The notes beneath the pieces are model-generated. The model saw only the letters and a program-made list of their open reading frames with translations, did no database searches and had not been told where the DNA came from. From Ardenticatenaceae bacterium (lineage in GTDB: Bacteria > Chloroflexota > Anaerolineae > Promineifilales > Promineifilaceae): 40,256 nt of DNA. The DNA lies in contig JASJCR010000059.1 in the NCBI GenBank assembly GCA_030065875.1, positions 1-40,256 on the forward strand, given 5' to 3'. Shown piece after piece: positions 1 to 8,353 of the stretch. Position 1 is the stretch's first letter. Each line of letters starts with the position of its first letter. The position numbers and the translations under genes are program-made.

Positions 1-36
1 CATTAGGTAAGTTACAAAAAGTTTTCTGAAGAAAGT

Positions 37-174
37 GTCCGCAGATTGCGCAGATTTTCGCAGATTAGAGAGAGAAATCTGTGAAAATTCGTGTTAATCC
101 GTGGCTTTTTTTAACAATTCTTTTTGTAAACTACTTAATTTTTTGTCCGCAGATTACGCAGATTTTCGCAGATT
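37..174. repeat. CGCAGATT-type and AATCTGTG-type dispersed repeats (three units)
   Basis: Two near-identical 30-bp units (37-66 and 145-174) start with GTCCGCAGATT and repeat the word CGCAGATT with a 9-10 bp period. Between them (76-104) lies a second unit of three TCYGTG-type words with a 10-bp period, followed by a T-run. Related units recur at 668-725, 853-881, 3588-3608 and 4091-4119. They are irregular and lack unique spacers, so they are not CRISPR. The rest of 1-210 shows no gene. Confidence 0.85.
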
Positions 175-210
175 GATTAAGGTTTAATCTTGGGCTGGTA
201 TTTTCTGGTT

Positions 211-603
211 TTATTCAAGCTGATTTTTGCTTAATATTTTGCGCTTGTGTTGCAATGCTGTCGTTCCAAAATTGAGCAGTAATCCAAGTGACTTTTTTGT
301 TGCTTTCAAGTAATTGATTAATTGTGAATCGTGAGCCGGCGTCAATTTTTGCAGAGCTTTTAATTCGACAATTAAATCATCAAAACAGACAAAGTCAGCG
401 CGATAATATTTTTGCAAAAGCCTACCTTTGTAAAAAATTTGAAGATCGACCTCTCTTATAAAAGGTATCTCTCTTTCGATTAATTCGATAGCCAAAGCCT
501 CCTGATAAATCTCTTCTAAGAAGCCAGGTCCTAGCTGGCGATGAACCTCCATCGCTGCGCCAATCACAGCGTAGGTTCTTGGATCTCTATTCGATTTTTT
601 CAT
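211..603 (-). CDS. GxxExxY family protein (PD-(D/E)xK-like fold)
   Basis: A 130-residue protein of the GxxExxY family. The signature is visible as GPGFLEEIYQEAL (residues 25-37), followed by a nuclease-like core with D70 and the E80-L-K82 triplet in RADF...IVELKAL, and a QLINYL helix at 94-99. This arrangement resembles the PD-(D/E)xK superfamily, so a nuclease-like fold is likely, but no function is established for the family. Its length is typical and it appears intact. It stands alone, transcribed leftward, with CGCAGATT repeats on both sides (37-174, 668-725). Such genes are often mobile or patchily distributed; transfer with the repeats is an inference. Family assignment is firm, function unknown. 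Confidence 0.88.
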   Translation of the reverse strand: MKKSNRDPRTYAVIGAAMEVHRQLGPGFLEEIYQEALAIELIEREIPFIREVDLQIFYKGRLLQKYYRADFVCFDDLIVELKALQKLTPAHDSQLINYLKATKKSLGLLLNFGTTALQHKRKILSKNQLE

Positions 604-667
604 GGTGTATGCTCCTGTTTGGGAAGTTTGTTGCCTTTGATAAAGGATTGTGGATAAAAAATGTCTT

Positions 668-725
668 GTCCGCGGATTGCGCAGATTTTTTTCTTAATCT
701 GTGAAAATCTGCGAAATCTGCGGAC
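668..725. repeat. Inverted pair of CGCAGATT repeats (hairpin-forming)
   Basis: The left arm begins GTCCGCGGATTGCGCAGATT and the right arm ends with the inverted version (AAATCTGCGGAC), separated by a T-rich loop. It lies in the 604-887 gap, between the start of the GxxExxY gene and the end of rhaB. It could fold in RNA from either strand, and a terminator role for the rhamnose operon is possible but unproven. A further half-unit sits at 853-881. Confidence 0.75.
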
Positions 726-852
726 AAATTAATTCATAAAATATCCTCAGCCCACAGAATCTGCGATAACTTCAAGCATCAATTCTAGAATAAATTCCTG
801 CTCATATTAATAAACGTAAAATCGACAAATTATGGATACCTCGCCATTTTTT

Positions 853-881
853 ATCTGTGAAAATCTGCATGATCTGCGGAC
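853..881. repeat. Single CGCAGATT-family repeat unit, inverted orientation
   Basis: ATCTGTGAAAATCTGC followed by ATCTGCGGAC is the reverse-orientation form of the unit seen at 37-66. It ends six bases before the rhaB stop codon at 888. Confidence 0.7.
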
Positions 882-887
882 CATTAA

Positions 888-2270
888 TTAAGGATCAAAC
901 CTCTCGATATTCCCCATATTTCTGATAAGGTCTCGGCCGGTTTGCAAATCCGGAATTTCGCCGAGGGCAATGAACTGCACCAGGGCGTTGCCCAGCACCG
1001 TGGCCTCAACCGGACCGGTAATCACCGGCCGACCGGCCGCATCGGCCGTGAGCTGGTTGAGCAGCCGATTTTGCGTTCCCCCGCCAACGATGTGAATGAT
1101 GTTGATTGATTTTCCCGCCACACGGGCCAGCTGGTCGAGCACCCGGTCGTATTCATGGGCCAGGCTTTCCAGCACGCAGCGGATGATCTGCCCTTTTGTT
1201 TGCGGCACCGGCTGGCCGGCCGTGCGACACAGTGCCTGAATGCGGGCCGGATGATCGCCGGGAGGGAGCAAATCCGGGCTGTTCGGATCGATTAAGCTGG
1301 TTGAAGGACCGGCCGCGGCCGCCATCTCGGTTAAATCGGCATAGCTGTGGTCATCCCCTTGAGCGGCCCAGGTGGCGCGGCACTGCTGCACGATCCACAA
1401 GCCCATCACGTTTTTCAGAAGACGGTAGGTGCCGTAAACGCCCCCCTCGTTCGTGACATTGGCTTCCAGGGCGGCCGGGGTTATGACCGGTTGATCGACC
1501 TCCAGGCCGACCAGGCTCCAGGTGCCGCTGGAGATATAGGCATATTGAGACGTTTGCGCCGGCACGGCCGCCACCGCGCTGCCGGTGTCGTGACAGGCGG
1601 GAGCGATAACCGGGATGCCTCGATATTCCCCCAAAAGAGTTCCCGGCTGAACGATCTCAGGGAATATTTTGGTGGGAATTCCTAATTTTTCCATCAACCC
1701 AGCAGCCCAGGTGCCGGTTGTGGGGTTAAAAAGCTGAGTGGTGGTGGCGTTGCTAAATTCACATGCCTTACGGCCGGTCAACCAGAAGTTGAGTAAATCC
1801 GGGGCGGTGAGAAAGGTTTCGGCCATCGCTAGCTGGGGAGATCGGCCGACAACCAGGCTCATCAGCTGGTAAAGGGTGTTGATCGGCATAAACTGGATCC
1901 CGGTCTGGGCAAAGATCTCTTCACGCGACACGCGAGCAAATGCCGCCTCCATCATCCCCTCAGTGCGCGGGTCGCGATAGTTAACCGGATTGCCGATCAA
2001 CGCCCCACTTTGATCGAGCAGGCCAAAATCCACGCCCCAGGTATCGACCCCCAGGCTCAGTGGATTAAGCGGCCGTCCTTTATCGATCCCGGCCGTGATT
2101 TCCCGCCACAGATGCAAAAAATCCCAGTGCAGCGTGCCGTTTACTTCTGTGACCGGATTTTCAAAGCGATGCAGCTCTTCCAGGGCCAGCGCCGTTCCGT
2201 CAAATTGAACGGCCATCACCCGGCCGGATTCGGCACCGAGATCGATGGCCAGTACCGTTTTGTCAGCCAT
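888..2270 (-). CDS. rhaB: L-rhamnulokinase
   Basis: A 460-residue FGGY-family carbohydrate kinase that phosphorylates L-rhamnulose at O1 using ATP. The N-terminal ATP-binding motif AIDLGAESGRV (residues 9-19), VDTWGVDFGLL (75-85), the central PACHDTGSAVAA segment and the late nucleotide-binding HIVGGGTQNRLLNQLTAD segment are all present; DLGAESGR is characteristic of rhamnulokinases rather than xylulo- or glycerol kinases. Length is close to the usual 470-490. The ATG at 2270 follows GGGAG at proper spacing, lying in the last codons of rhaA, and the gap to rhaA is two bases, so the two are translationally linked. It is the last gene of the minus-strand rhamnose operon. Cytoplasmic; confidence high. 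Confidence 0.95.
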   Translation of the reverse strand: MADKTVLAIDLGAESGRVMAVQFDGTALALEELHRFENPVTEVNGTLHWDFLHLWREITAGIDKGRPLNPLSLGVDTWGVDFGLLDQSGALIGNPVNYRDPRTEGMMEAAFARVSREEIFAQTGIQFMPINTLYQLMSLVVGRSPQLAMAETFLTAPDLLNFWLTGRKACEFSNATTTQLFNPTTGTWAAGLMEKLGIPTKIFPEIVQPGTLLGEYRGIPVIAPACHDTGSAVAAVPAQTSQYAYISSGTWSLVGLEVDQPVITPAALEANVTNEGGVYGTYRLLKNVMGLWIVQQCRATWAAQGDDHSYADLTEMAAAAGPSTSLIDPNSPDLLPPGDHPARIQALCRTAGQPVPQTKGQIIRCVLESLAHEYDRVLDQLARVAGKSINIIHIVGGGTQNRLLNQLTADAAGRPVITGPVEATVLGNALVQFIALGEIPDLQTGRDLIRNMGNIERFDP

Positions 2271-2272
2271 GA

Positions 2273-3529
2273 TTACTCCCGATTGACCAATACCTGCTTT
2301 TCATAATGGCGAATTTCTTTCATAAACGCCATGCCGATGGGCACTTCCTCTTGCAAACAGTAGTAATCCCATACCGTACCAAACGGCAGGCTTTTGAGCT
2401 CTTCTAGCAAAGCTAGCCGGCCGGTAAAATCACCCTCGTTTTCCATTTGGCGCAGCGTGCTCAGCGGCTCGAGCAAGGCCATCAACAGCGACTTCAGGGT
2501 GTTGCGGGTGCCGATGGCCCAGCAGGCGATACGGTTGATGCTGGCGTCAAAAAAGTCGAGGCCGATGTGGGTTCGGCCGAGATAGCGGCCGCGCACCAGC
2601 TCCTGCATGATCGCCTGCAGCTCGTCGGTCAGCGTGACCACGTGATCGCTGTCCCAGCGCACGCCGCGGCTGACGTGCAGCAACAGCTCCGGCACGTACT
2701 GCATGACCGAGGAGATTTTGTCGGAAATCGTTTCCGTGGGATGAAAATGGCCGGCGTCAAGGCAGAGCAGCTTCTGCCGGGTGATGGCGTAACCCAGGTA
2801 AAATTCGTGTGAGCCCACGACATAGCTTTCGGAGCCCAGACCAAAGAGCTTGCACTCTACGGCGTCCAGGTTGTGGGCCGGGTCGATCTGTTTGGCGAAC
2901 ACCTTGTCCAATGAGTCCATGAGCCGCTGCCGCGGGGCCTCCCGATCGACCGGTGTGTCCTTAAAGCCATCCGGAATCCAGACGTTAGTCACGGCCGGGG
3001 TGCCGAGCTTGCGGCCGAAATACGCCCCGATTTCCCGGCTGGCGATGCAGTGTTCGATCCAGAAATTGCGCACCCCGTCGTCCTGATGGGCCAACGTAAA
3101 GCCGTCATCGGCCAGCGGATGGGAGAAGCAGGTGGGATTAAAATCAACGCCGTGATTGTTCGCCTTGGCCCACTCCACCCATCCAGCAAAATGTTTGGGT
3201 TCGATGGCGTTGCGTTCGACTTTGCGATCACTTTCCAGATAAATGGCGTGCAGGTTGAGGCGATGAGTGCCGGGAATGAGGCTAAACGCCAGATCGAGAT
3301 CTTGCCGCAGCTCTGCGGCGGTGCGCGCCTTGCCCGGGTAATTGCCGGTGGCCATGATCCCGCCGCTCAGGCCGCGCTCGGGATCTTCAAACCCGCCCAC
3401 GTCATCCCCTTGCCAGCAGTGCAAGCTGATGGGGATCTTTTGGAGCAGGCTGAGTGCTTCGTCTGTATCGACCCCCATCTCAGCGTATCGCTCGCGAGCC
3501 AGCTGATAACTTTTTTCGATGTTCGACAT
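2273..3529 (-). CDS. rhaA: L-rhamnose isomerase (E. coli RhaA type)
   Basis: A 418-residue aldose-ketose isomerase converting L-rhamnose to L-rhamnulose; metal-dependent TIM barrel, cytoplasmic. Its length and many blocks match the E. coli RhaA type: SLHCWQGDDVGGFE, GGIMATGNYPGKAR, RLNLHAIYLES, DFNPTCFSHPL, CLDAGHFHPTE, RWDSDHVV and HIGLDFFDASINRIA. The His and Asp residues in the AGHFHPTE and WDSDHV segments are the expected metal and substrate ligands of the family. This is the RhaA form, not the shorter RhaI/Pseudomonas form. The ATG at 3529 is preceded by AGGGG. The gene sits directly upstream of rhaB (two-base gap) and 179 bp downstream of rhaM. Confidence 0.96.
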   Translation of the reverse strand: MSNIEKSYQLARERYAEMGVDTDEALSLLQKIPISLHCWQGDDVGGFEDPERGLSGGIMATGNYPGKARTAAELRQDLDLAFSLIPGTHRLNLHAIYLESDRKVERNAIEPKHFAGWVEWAKANNHGVDFNPTCFSHPLADDGFTLAHQDDGVRNFWIEHCIASREIGAYFGRKLGTPAVTNVWIPDGFKDTPVDREAPRQRLMDSLDKVFAKQIDPAHNLDAVECKLFGLGSESYVVGSHEFYLGYAITRQKLLCLDAGHFHPTETISDKISSVMQYVPELLLHVSRGVRWDSDHVVTLTDELQAIMQELVRGRYLGRTHIGLDFFDASINRIACWAIGTRNTLKSLLMALLEPLSTLRQMENEGDFTGRLALLEELKSLPFGTVWDYYCLQEEVPIGMAFMKEIRHYEKQVLVNRE

Positions 3530-3587
3530 CTTTCTACCCCTTGAATAGACATGTATCTTGAATAAGGACCTTGATCATTAAGATATT

Positions 3588-3608
3588 GTCCGCAGATTAC
3601 GCAGATTA
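3588..3608. repeat. CGCAGATT-family repeat unit
   Basis: GTCCGCAGATTACGCAGATT, a 20-base match to the beginning of the unit at 145-174, in the rhaM-rhaA spacer. Confidence 0.75.
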
Positions 3609-3620
3609 AAGAGCCTTGCC

Positions 3621-3640
3621 GGCCGCAGCATGCTGCGGCC
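3621..3640. repeat. Perfect 20-bp palindrome
   Basis: The sequence GGCCGCAGCATGCTGCGGCC is its own reverse complement. On the minus strand it follows GTAG, giving the same GTAGGG-lead form as the palindrome at 17143-17170. It lies inside the operon between rhaM and rhaA and is not followed by a T-run, so it is more likely a dispersed hairpin element than a terminator. Confidence 0.8.
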
Positions 3641-3655
3641 CTACTCCCGCCTCTG

Positions 3656-3715
3656 GTCTCTCGTCTCTTGTCTCCAGTCTGTAGTCTGTGGTCTGAAGTC
3701 TGCCGTCTCTAATCT
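3656..3715. repeat. Seven-base-phased GTCT repeat
   Basis: GTCT occurs at 3656, 3663, 3670, 3677, 3684, 3691, 3698 and 3705, with ATCT at 3712: exact 7-bp phasing with the other three bases variable. It occupies the rhaM-rhaA spacer and runs into the last codons of rhaM (stop at 3709-3711). It resembles the heptanucleotide repeats described from cyanobacteria, but the function here is unknown. Confidence 0.85.
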
Positions 3716-4032
3716 AAATGAAACACCTCTTCCAGCTCCACCATCATCTGATCTGCATGGGCCCCATCAGGCATTTCAAAATAGGGGGCCATAAACTCCT
3801 GCCATTTGGCGTTGATTTCCTCGCCAGCCATGCCGTCCAGCGCCGCCTGAAATCCGTGCGGGGTTTCAAAATAGCCGAAGAGCAGCCCGTCCGGCCGCAT
3901 AAACAGGGAGTAGTTTTGCCATCCGTGCCGCGCCAGCGCCGCCAGCATTTCCGGCCAGACCGCTTCGTGGTGCTTCTTGTATTCGTCGACCAGCTCTTCC
4001 TTGACCTTGAGCAAAAAACCGATCCGTTTCAT
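3709..4032 (-). CDS. rhaM: L-rhamnose mutarotase
   Basis: A 107-residue dimeric alpha/beta-barrel protein that interconverts the alpha and beta anomers of L-rhamnose so that RhaA receives its substrate form. Family landmarks are KRIGFLLKVKEELVDEYKKHHEAVWPEM at the start (the HHEAVWPEM helix with its catalytic His), NYSLFMR, LFGYFE and the C-terminal MVELEEVFHLD. Length equals the family norm (about 104). The ATG at 4032 follows GAGGAG eight to nine bases upstream. It lies between the GH78 gene and rhaA in the rhamnose operon. The last codons overlap the GTCT heptad repeat, but the VFHLD ending is the usual family ending, so the protein is intact. Confidence 0.95.
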   Translation of the reverse strand: MKRIGFLLKVKEELVDEYKKHHEAVWPEMLAALARHGWQNYSLFMRPDGLLFGYFETPHGFQAALDGMAGEEINAKWQEFMAPYFEMPDGAHADQMMVELEEVFHLD

Positions 4033-4090
4033 AACGCTTTCTCCTCAATCGTGCTTTCTAAGCGATTTACAAAATATTTTATGCAAGAGA

Positions 4091-4119
4091 AATCTGTGAA
4101 AATCCGTGTTAATCTGTGG
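4091..4119. repeat. AATCTGTG-type repeat overlapping the GH78 3' end
   Basis: This unit copies 76-104 (three TCYGTG words with a 10-bp period), and the similarity continues through the T-run and on to an ACTTAAT block near 4147-4153. The stop codon and last residues of the GH78 gene (4109 onward) are inside it. Confidence 0.75.
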
Positions 4120-6280
4120 TTTTTTTTAGCAAATCCTTTTCCAAGTTACTTAATAGATCCGGCCTAATTTTGGCAATTTCGTACAGGTGGTAGCGTGGAT
4201 GGGCGGAAAAGGCGTGACATTGAGAGCCGTCGGGAAAATCGACGCTCCAGTTCTCCCAGGTAGTTGGATACCCCTGCTCGACCCAGCGCCCCCAGCGCAA
4301 CTTGATGATGTCGATCACGTCCTGGTGACGGCCGATATGACGCAGCGCTTCAAAGATGTAGTGGTGCATAAACGGACTGGCCAGCACCATTTCAGCGGTT
4401 TGCGGTTCGTCTGACGGGTTGAGCGAGCGGGCGGCGAGCATCTCGCCGAGAATCAGCTGCTCATCCGGCTTGGCCGTACCGGTCAGGATGGCCAGGGCGG
4501 CCGTGAGCTGGGAATAGGTCGACCGTTCCAGGTCGTCAAACCAACGGCCGTCGTGCCGGTAAAAAATTTGCACGATTTGTCGCAGCGCCTTGCTTCTGGC
4601 CCGCCAGCGGCCGGCTTCATCGATGCGGCCGATTTTGTGCGCCAGCTCAATGGCAAATTCAAGCCCGCGCAGATAAAGAAGGTTATAAACGGCATGGGGC
4701 TGGTTTTGCGATAGGGGAGCCCAATCGACGTAAAAGCGGCGGCCGGGTGGGCTGAGGAGCAGCCCGTTTTTGTGGCGCGTCTGGAAAATGCCGTTGACCA
4801 TTTTTTGCAAGCGGGGCCACAAACGGTCAACGAACGTCAAATCGCCGGTTTCCGCTTCGTAAATAGCCAGGAGTTCCAGCCACATCATGCTGTAGCTGAC
4901 AATGGTATAAGGGTGCACTTCGGCCGGGGAAACGCTGGGAAAAATCCCGTCCGGATACGCGCCTTCCGCGGCCATGGTGATCATTTGCCGCAGCGGCCGC
5001 ACGTCGTCGTTCATCGACAGCAGGATGCGGCTTTGAGGCAAGGCGTCACCCAGCCACTGTGAACTTTCCCGCCACACGCAGTCGACAAAGCCGTCCTGCA
5101 AACAGGCCCGAAACGTGTCTTCGCACATGCGGCTTATCTGGTCCAGCAGTGGATCGTTGAGATGCAGCGGCCGGGTTACTTCCAGCGGGTACTCAGCCGT
5201 TAGGGCACCCAGCCGGAGGCGGAAGCCGTCGCTGGTCGGGCCAACGAGCTGGAAAAGCAGGTAGCGGCCGCCGCGCAGGGCGAAGGTTTGACACAGCTGA
5301 TCCCCCGGCCGCAGGGTAAAGCGATCGGTTAGGCGTACCCGGCAGTATGTTTCCGGATCGGAAATGACCAGCTCGCCATCCCGCATTTTTTCGGCATAGC
5401 TGACGGCGCACTTTTCGCCGCCGCCCGCCCCTTCAATCTCGATGAATCCCTGAACGGTATAATCACGGCCGAGGTCAAACAGCCACAGGGCGTTCTCCCC
5501 ATCGTTGAGGCGCGGGGCAAACCAGCCGCCGTCAACCGCCTGACCGGCCGAGGTCACGGCCGAAGACCACCCCTCGCGCAAAGCCAGGTGAGGATCATCA
5601 TCAACCTCGGCCGGGTACAGACCAAGCCGGAAGTCGAGTGGCTTCATCGCGAGGGAGCGTTCCCTCAGGAATGGGATTTTTCGCGGTTGGAGACCGGTCC
5701 ACGGAGGATCCCCCGGCCGGGTGATGGCGCGAGCCGCCGGCCAGTGACAATCGTCAAATCCGACCGCTTCCCAAACCTCAACCTGATTCATGTCGCGCTC
5801 TTCGACCCCGCTGCCGTAGATCGACACGCGAGGCACCTGCTCGGAAAAAGCAGGGTCCCGCTCGACCCGCCACTGTTCGTTCGAAACCAGCAGGGTTTGG
5901 CCGTCTCTATCGAGCCAGGCCAGCAGCCCGGCCATGCCGCGATGTACATACGAAAAATGGGAGTAGCCGGGCTGATAAACCTGGACTGCGATTTGGTTAA
6001 CCCCAATTTGCAAAAACGACGAGAGGTCGATGGGGTCGACCGTTTGGGCGCTTGGCCAGCTGCGGGCCGGACCGCGGGCCACAAAGCGGCCGTTGACCCA
6101 CAGCTTGTAGCGGCTGTCGGCCGTCAGGTAGAGGGTTGTTTGCCCTGGCCCGAGCTCCTCGCAGACCACCACCGGGGCGCGAAAGCGGAGATACGCTTCG
6201 TGCAAATCAAAGGGGTGAGAGCCACCGATCCACAATGCGCCATCCGGGACGACGACCGCCCTGTCACCGTCAATGGCCAT
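4109..6280 (-). CDS. GH78-type alpha-L-rhamnosidase, cytoplasmic
   Basis: About 723 residues. The C-terminal half is a six-hairpin (alpha/alpha)6 glycosidase of the GH78 type. The segment VDCVWRESSQWLGDA (about 393-410) matches the family's acid-site block, and PTTWENW...GSQCHAFSAHP (about 672-690) matches the second Glu block. The N-terminal half is beta-rich with jelly-roll segments (LYLTADSRYKLWVNGRFVARGPAR). It should remove terminal L-rhamnose from rhamnosides. No signal peptide is visible, so it acts on imported substrate. An in-frame ATG at 6415 would overlap the upstream gene by 146 bases; I prefer ATG 6280 (GGAAC upstream, 11-base overlap), with ATG 6313 as the alternative. The C-terminal residues (LLKKTTD) come from a dispersed repeat. 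Substrate range cannot be read from sequence. Confidence 0.85.
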   Translation of the reverse strand: MAIDGDRAVVVPDGALWIGGSHPFDLHEAYLRFRAPVVVCEELGPGQTTLYLTADSRYKLWVNGRFVARGPARSWPSAQTVDPIDLSSFLQIGVNQIAVQVYQPGYSHFSYVHRGMAGLLAWLDRDGQTLLVSNEQWRVERDPAFSEQVPRVSIYGSGVEERDMNQVEVWEAVGFDDCHWPAARAITRPGDPPWTGLQPRKIPFLRERSLAMKPLDFRLGLYPAEVDDDPHLALREGWSSAVTSAGQAVDGGWFAPRLNDGENALWLFDLGRDYTVQGFIEIEGAGGGEKCAVSYAEKMRDGELVISDPETYCRVRLTDRFTLRPGDQLCQTFALRGGRYLLFQLVGPTSDGFRLRLGALTAEYPLEVTRPLHLNDPLLDQISRMCEDTFRACLQDGFVDCVWRESSQWLGDALPQSRILLSMNDDVRPLRQMITMAAEGAYPDGIFPSVSPAEVHPYTIVSYSMMWLELLAIYEAETGDLTFVDRLWPRLQKMVNGIFQTRHKNGLLLSPPGRRFYVDWAPLSQNQPHAVYNLLYLRGLEFAIELAHKIGRIDEAGRWRARSKALRQIVQIFYRHDGRWFDDLERSTYSQLTAALAILTGTAKPDEQLILGEMLAARSLNPSDEPQTAEMVLASPFMHHYIFEALRHIGRHQDVIDIIKLRWGRWVEQGYPTTWENWSVDFPDGSQCHAFSAHPRYHLYEIAKIRPDLLSNLEKDLLKKTTD

Positions 6281-7265
6281 TGGGCGTTGTTCCGTATTTT
6301 TGAGCGAGCTCATTGACGACTGAATACGCGTGAAGCAATCTTTTTGGTGGAATATCCGGCTGCACAAAATGGCCGGTGTTAAAAATGAAGCCGCCGCCGG
6401 GGGCGTAAATTTCAAACCGTTTGGTGATGTAGTCGGCCAGCTCCTGACCGTCGTAAGCCAGCAGGCCGTCGATCACGTCGAGAGAACCGTAACAGACAAA
6501 CTTGTCGCCGTAGGCATCTTTGATCGCCTGCGGATCCATCCCGGCGCTTTCCTGCAGCGGGTGCCAGCTGTGGTAGCCGATTTCCACCAGGTCATCGAGG
6601 ATTTGCATGATATACCCATCGCTGTGCAAGTTGACATAAAGACCTATCGAGCGGGCGTATTGGGCGACCCGCTTGGCGTACGGCTTGATCATCTTGCGCC
6701 ACATCCGCGGGGAAAAAAGCATCGTCTGGTTGGAGCCCCAGTCGTCGCTCAGGGTGACGATATCAACATCGGCCGCCTTGAGGCTGTCCATCAGACCGCA
6801 CAGCCAGTCGGCGTAGCGATCAAACCAGGCGGCCATCTTTTTCGGTTCGCCTGCCAGGTTCATCCAGCAGTTTTCGATACCGATCAACCGGCTGGTTCCT
6901 TCCACGATGCCCCAGGTGTGGGCAATGATCGCCCGCTGGTGACCCTGCTGCTCAACCGCTTCGCGCACGTTGGGGCCGATAAAATCGTAATTCCAATCGG
7001 TGTGGGTCAGCCACCTCTCGTCTTTGGGATCCCCCAGATCGACGTCCTTCAACTCAGAGACGTCAAACAGGCGGCCGAACTGATTGGGGTAAGGGACAAA
7101 ACCGACAAAAATATCGATGTTGTACTCGTCTAAAAACGTTTCGCGCGTGCCGTATTCGGCCTCCAGCTTCTCAACAAACTGCTTCTGGTAGAGCCAGCAG
7201 TCAATCGGGGTGCGATCAACCGGCTTTCGCTCAAGGGTGGCGATGACCCGCTCCTTGCTGTTCAT
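6270..7265 (-). CDS. Uroporphyrinogen decarboxylase (URO-D/MtaA) family protein
   Basis: A 331-residue TIM-barrel protein of the URO-D superfamily, which includes uroporphyrinogen decarboxylase and corrinoid:thiol methyltransferases. The start NSKERVIATLERKPVDRTPIDCW is typical of the catabolic-operon subgroup. The later LHSDGYIMQILDDLVEIG and GGGFIFNTGHFVQPDIPP segments are where the methyltransferase branch carries its zinc ligands; here HSDG replaces the HxCG motif of MtaA/MtbA, so the classic zinc site is incomplete. It is therefore neither a normal HemE nor a canonical CoM methyltransferase. Such paralogues occur in sugar operons with unknown reactions. It lies four bases downstream of the DUF4037 gene and overlaps the GH78 gene. 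A role in modified-rhamnose handling is only an inference. Confidence 0.8.
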   Translation of the reverse strand: MNSKERVIATLERKPVDRTPIDCWLYQKQFVEKLEAEYGTRETFLDEYNIDIFVGFVPYPNQFGRLFDVSELKDVDLGDPKDERWLTHTDWNYDFIGPNVREAVEQQGHQRAIIAHTWGIVEGTSRLIGIENCWMNLAGEPKKMAAWFDRYADWLCGLMDSLKAADVDIVTLSDDWGSNQTMLFSPRMWRKMIKPYAKRVAQYARSIGLYVNLHSDGYIMQILDDLVEIGYHSWHPLQESAGMDPQAIKDAYGDKFVCYGSLDVIDGLLAYDGQELADYITKRFEIYAPGGGFIFNTGHFVQPDIPPKRLLHAYSVVNELAQKYGTTPNGH

Positions 7266-7268
7266 GTT

Positions 7269-8324
7269 TTACTCTCTCTCCGCTTTAAGCTGCAGCGCTT
7301 CGTCCCAGACATCCATGTCAATTGAGGCAACAAAGCCGCTGTGAAATCTCTCAAAATAAACCTGGTCCCAAACGGGAACGACGGTTTGAATCTCGGCCGG
7401 CAGCCCCTTGATAATCTCGGCGTAGGCGTGCTCCATCAGCCGATAGCCGGAGGTTGGCGACGAAGTGAATTTAGGGTGCGGCTTGATGATCCCGTCGGCC
7501 ACCATCGTCTCATCGAGAACATCGCTGATCTGGTGCAGCAGCTCGAGCTTGCGCTCCCACGAAGATGTGAGTGAGACCGCCTCGATGACGAGGGGGAGCA
7601 GGGGGTCAGCCAGCCGGGGGAGCCGTTCAAAGTAGGCCATCAGCCATTTGTCATAGGGGAAATATTGCCTGTCGAGTAAAAATGCCATTTGAATGCCCAG
7701 GCGGATGGCGTTGCTAAAGCGGGTGGTGGCGTAAAAATCGTTGTCGCGCAGGATAGCCCGCTTCAGGGCATAGGTGCCCATCCCGGAGAAGTAGCGACAC
7801 CAGTGAGCCAGCCGCCGCAGCCGCACCGGCTCCGGGTAGTAGCCCAGCAGGGCCTGGCGCACGGCCGTAAATTCACCGGACGGATCGGACCACACCTCGC
7901 CGTTGATCACGTGAATAATGTCTTCTTCGGGAATCGACAGCCATTCTTCGTAAGTTTGGGGGGCATGCGACAGGCCGATGGTGCGGATCAGGAAAGATTT
8001 AAGGCTGTCCGGGGCCAGACCGGCTCCGCTCAGATGGGCTTCGCGCAGCGAATGGCCCTGGTAGTCGGCCGGCAGGTGAAGGCTTAAGGTTTCGGAAATC
8101 ACCTGCCGTTTATCGCGATAAACCGCTTCCGGCATCAGCGCATCGATCCGCAGCCCCCAATGATGATCGCGCGAGTACTGGTCGTCGAGCCGCAGCGCTT
8201 CCGAGCCATAGCCAAAGACCCCAAAGGCGGTGGCGGCCGTCTCTTCCGGAAAGTGGGTGTTCAAAATGGGGTGGACCACTTCATTAAAGAAGCTGCGGCT
8301 GATGTCGATGATTGATTCACTCAT
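7269..8324 (-). CDS. DUF4037 domain protein (nucleotidyltransferase-like)
   Basis: A 351-residue protein. The N-terminal segment FGYGSEALRLDDQYSRDHHWG (starting near residue 37) is the hallmark of DUF4037. Its GS...(D/E)xD-like spacing resembles the active site of the nucleotidyltransferase fold (GSEAL...DDQYSRDHHWG). The rest is mostly helical with no membrane segment or signal peptide. The ATG at 8324 follows AGGTG. It sits between the triple sugar-binding lipoprotein and the URO-D-like gene, with a strong hairpin in the spacer. DUF4037 proteins have no established biochemical role, and finding one inside a rhamnose operon suggests co-regulation with sugar use. Family assignment confident, function unknown. 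Confidence 0.8.
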   Translation of the reverse strand: MSESIIDISRSFFNEVVHPILNTHFPEETAATAFGVFGYGSEALRLDDQYSRDHHWGLRIDALMPEAVYRDKRQVISETLSLHLPADYQGHSLREAHLSGAGLAPDSLKSFLIRTIGLSHAPQTYEEWLSIPEEDIIHVINGEVWSDPSGEFTAVRQALLGYYPEPVRLRRLAHWCRYFSGMGTYALKRAILRDNDFYATTRFSNAIRLGIQMAFLLDRQYFPYDKWLMAYFERLPRLADPLLPLVIEAVSLTSSWERKLELLHQISDVLDETMVADGIIKPHPKFTSSPTSGYRLMEHAYAEIIKGLPAEIQTVVPVWDQVYFERFHSGFVASIDMDVWDEALQLKAERE

Positions 8325-8353
8325 GGGAGCACCTGGATTGGTTTGCCCTGGTT

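Noticed and set aside
37..725. A CRISPR array
   Set aside because: Repeat units vary in length, spacing and orientation, and there are no unique spacers or cas genes.
5588..7133. Long plus-strand ORFs opposite the GH78 and URO-D genes
   Set aside because: Antisense to well-supported proteins, with biased composition and no motifs.
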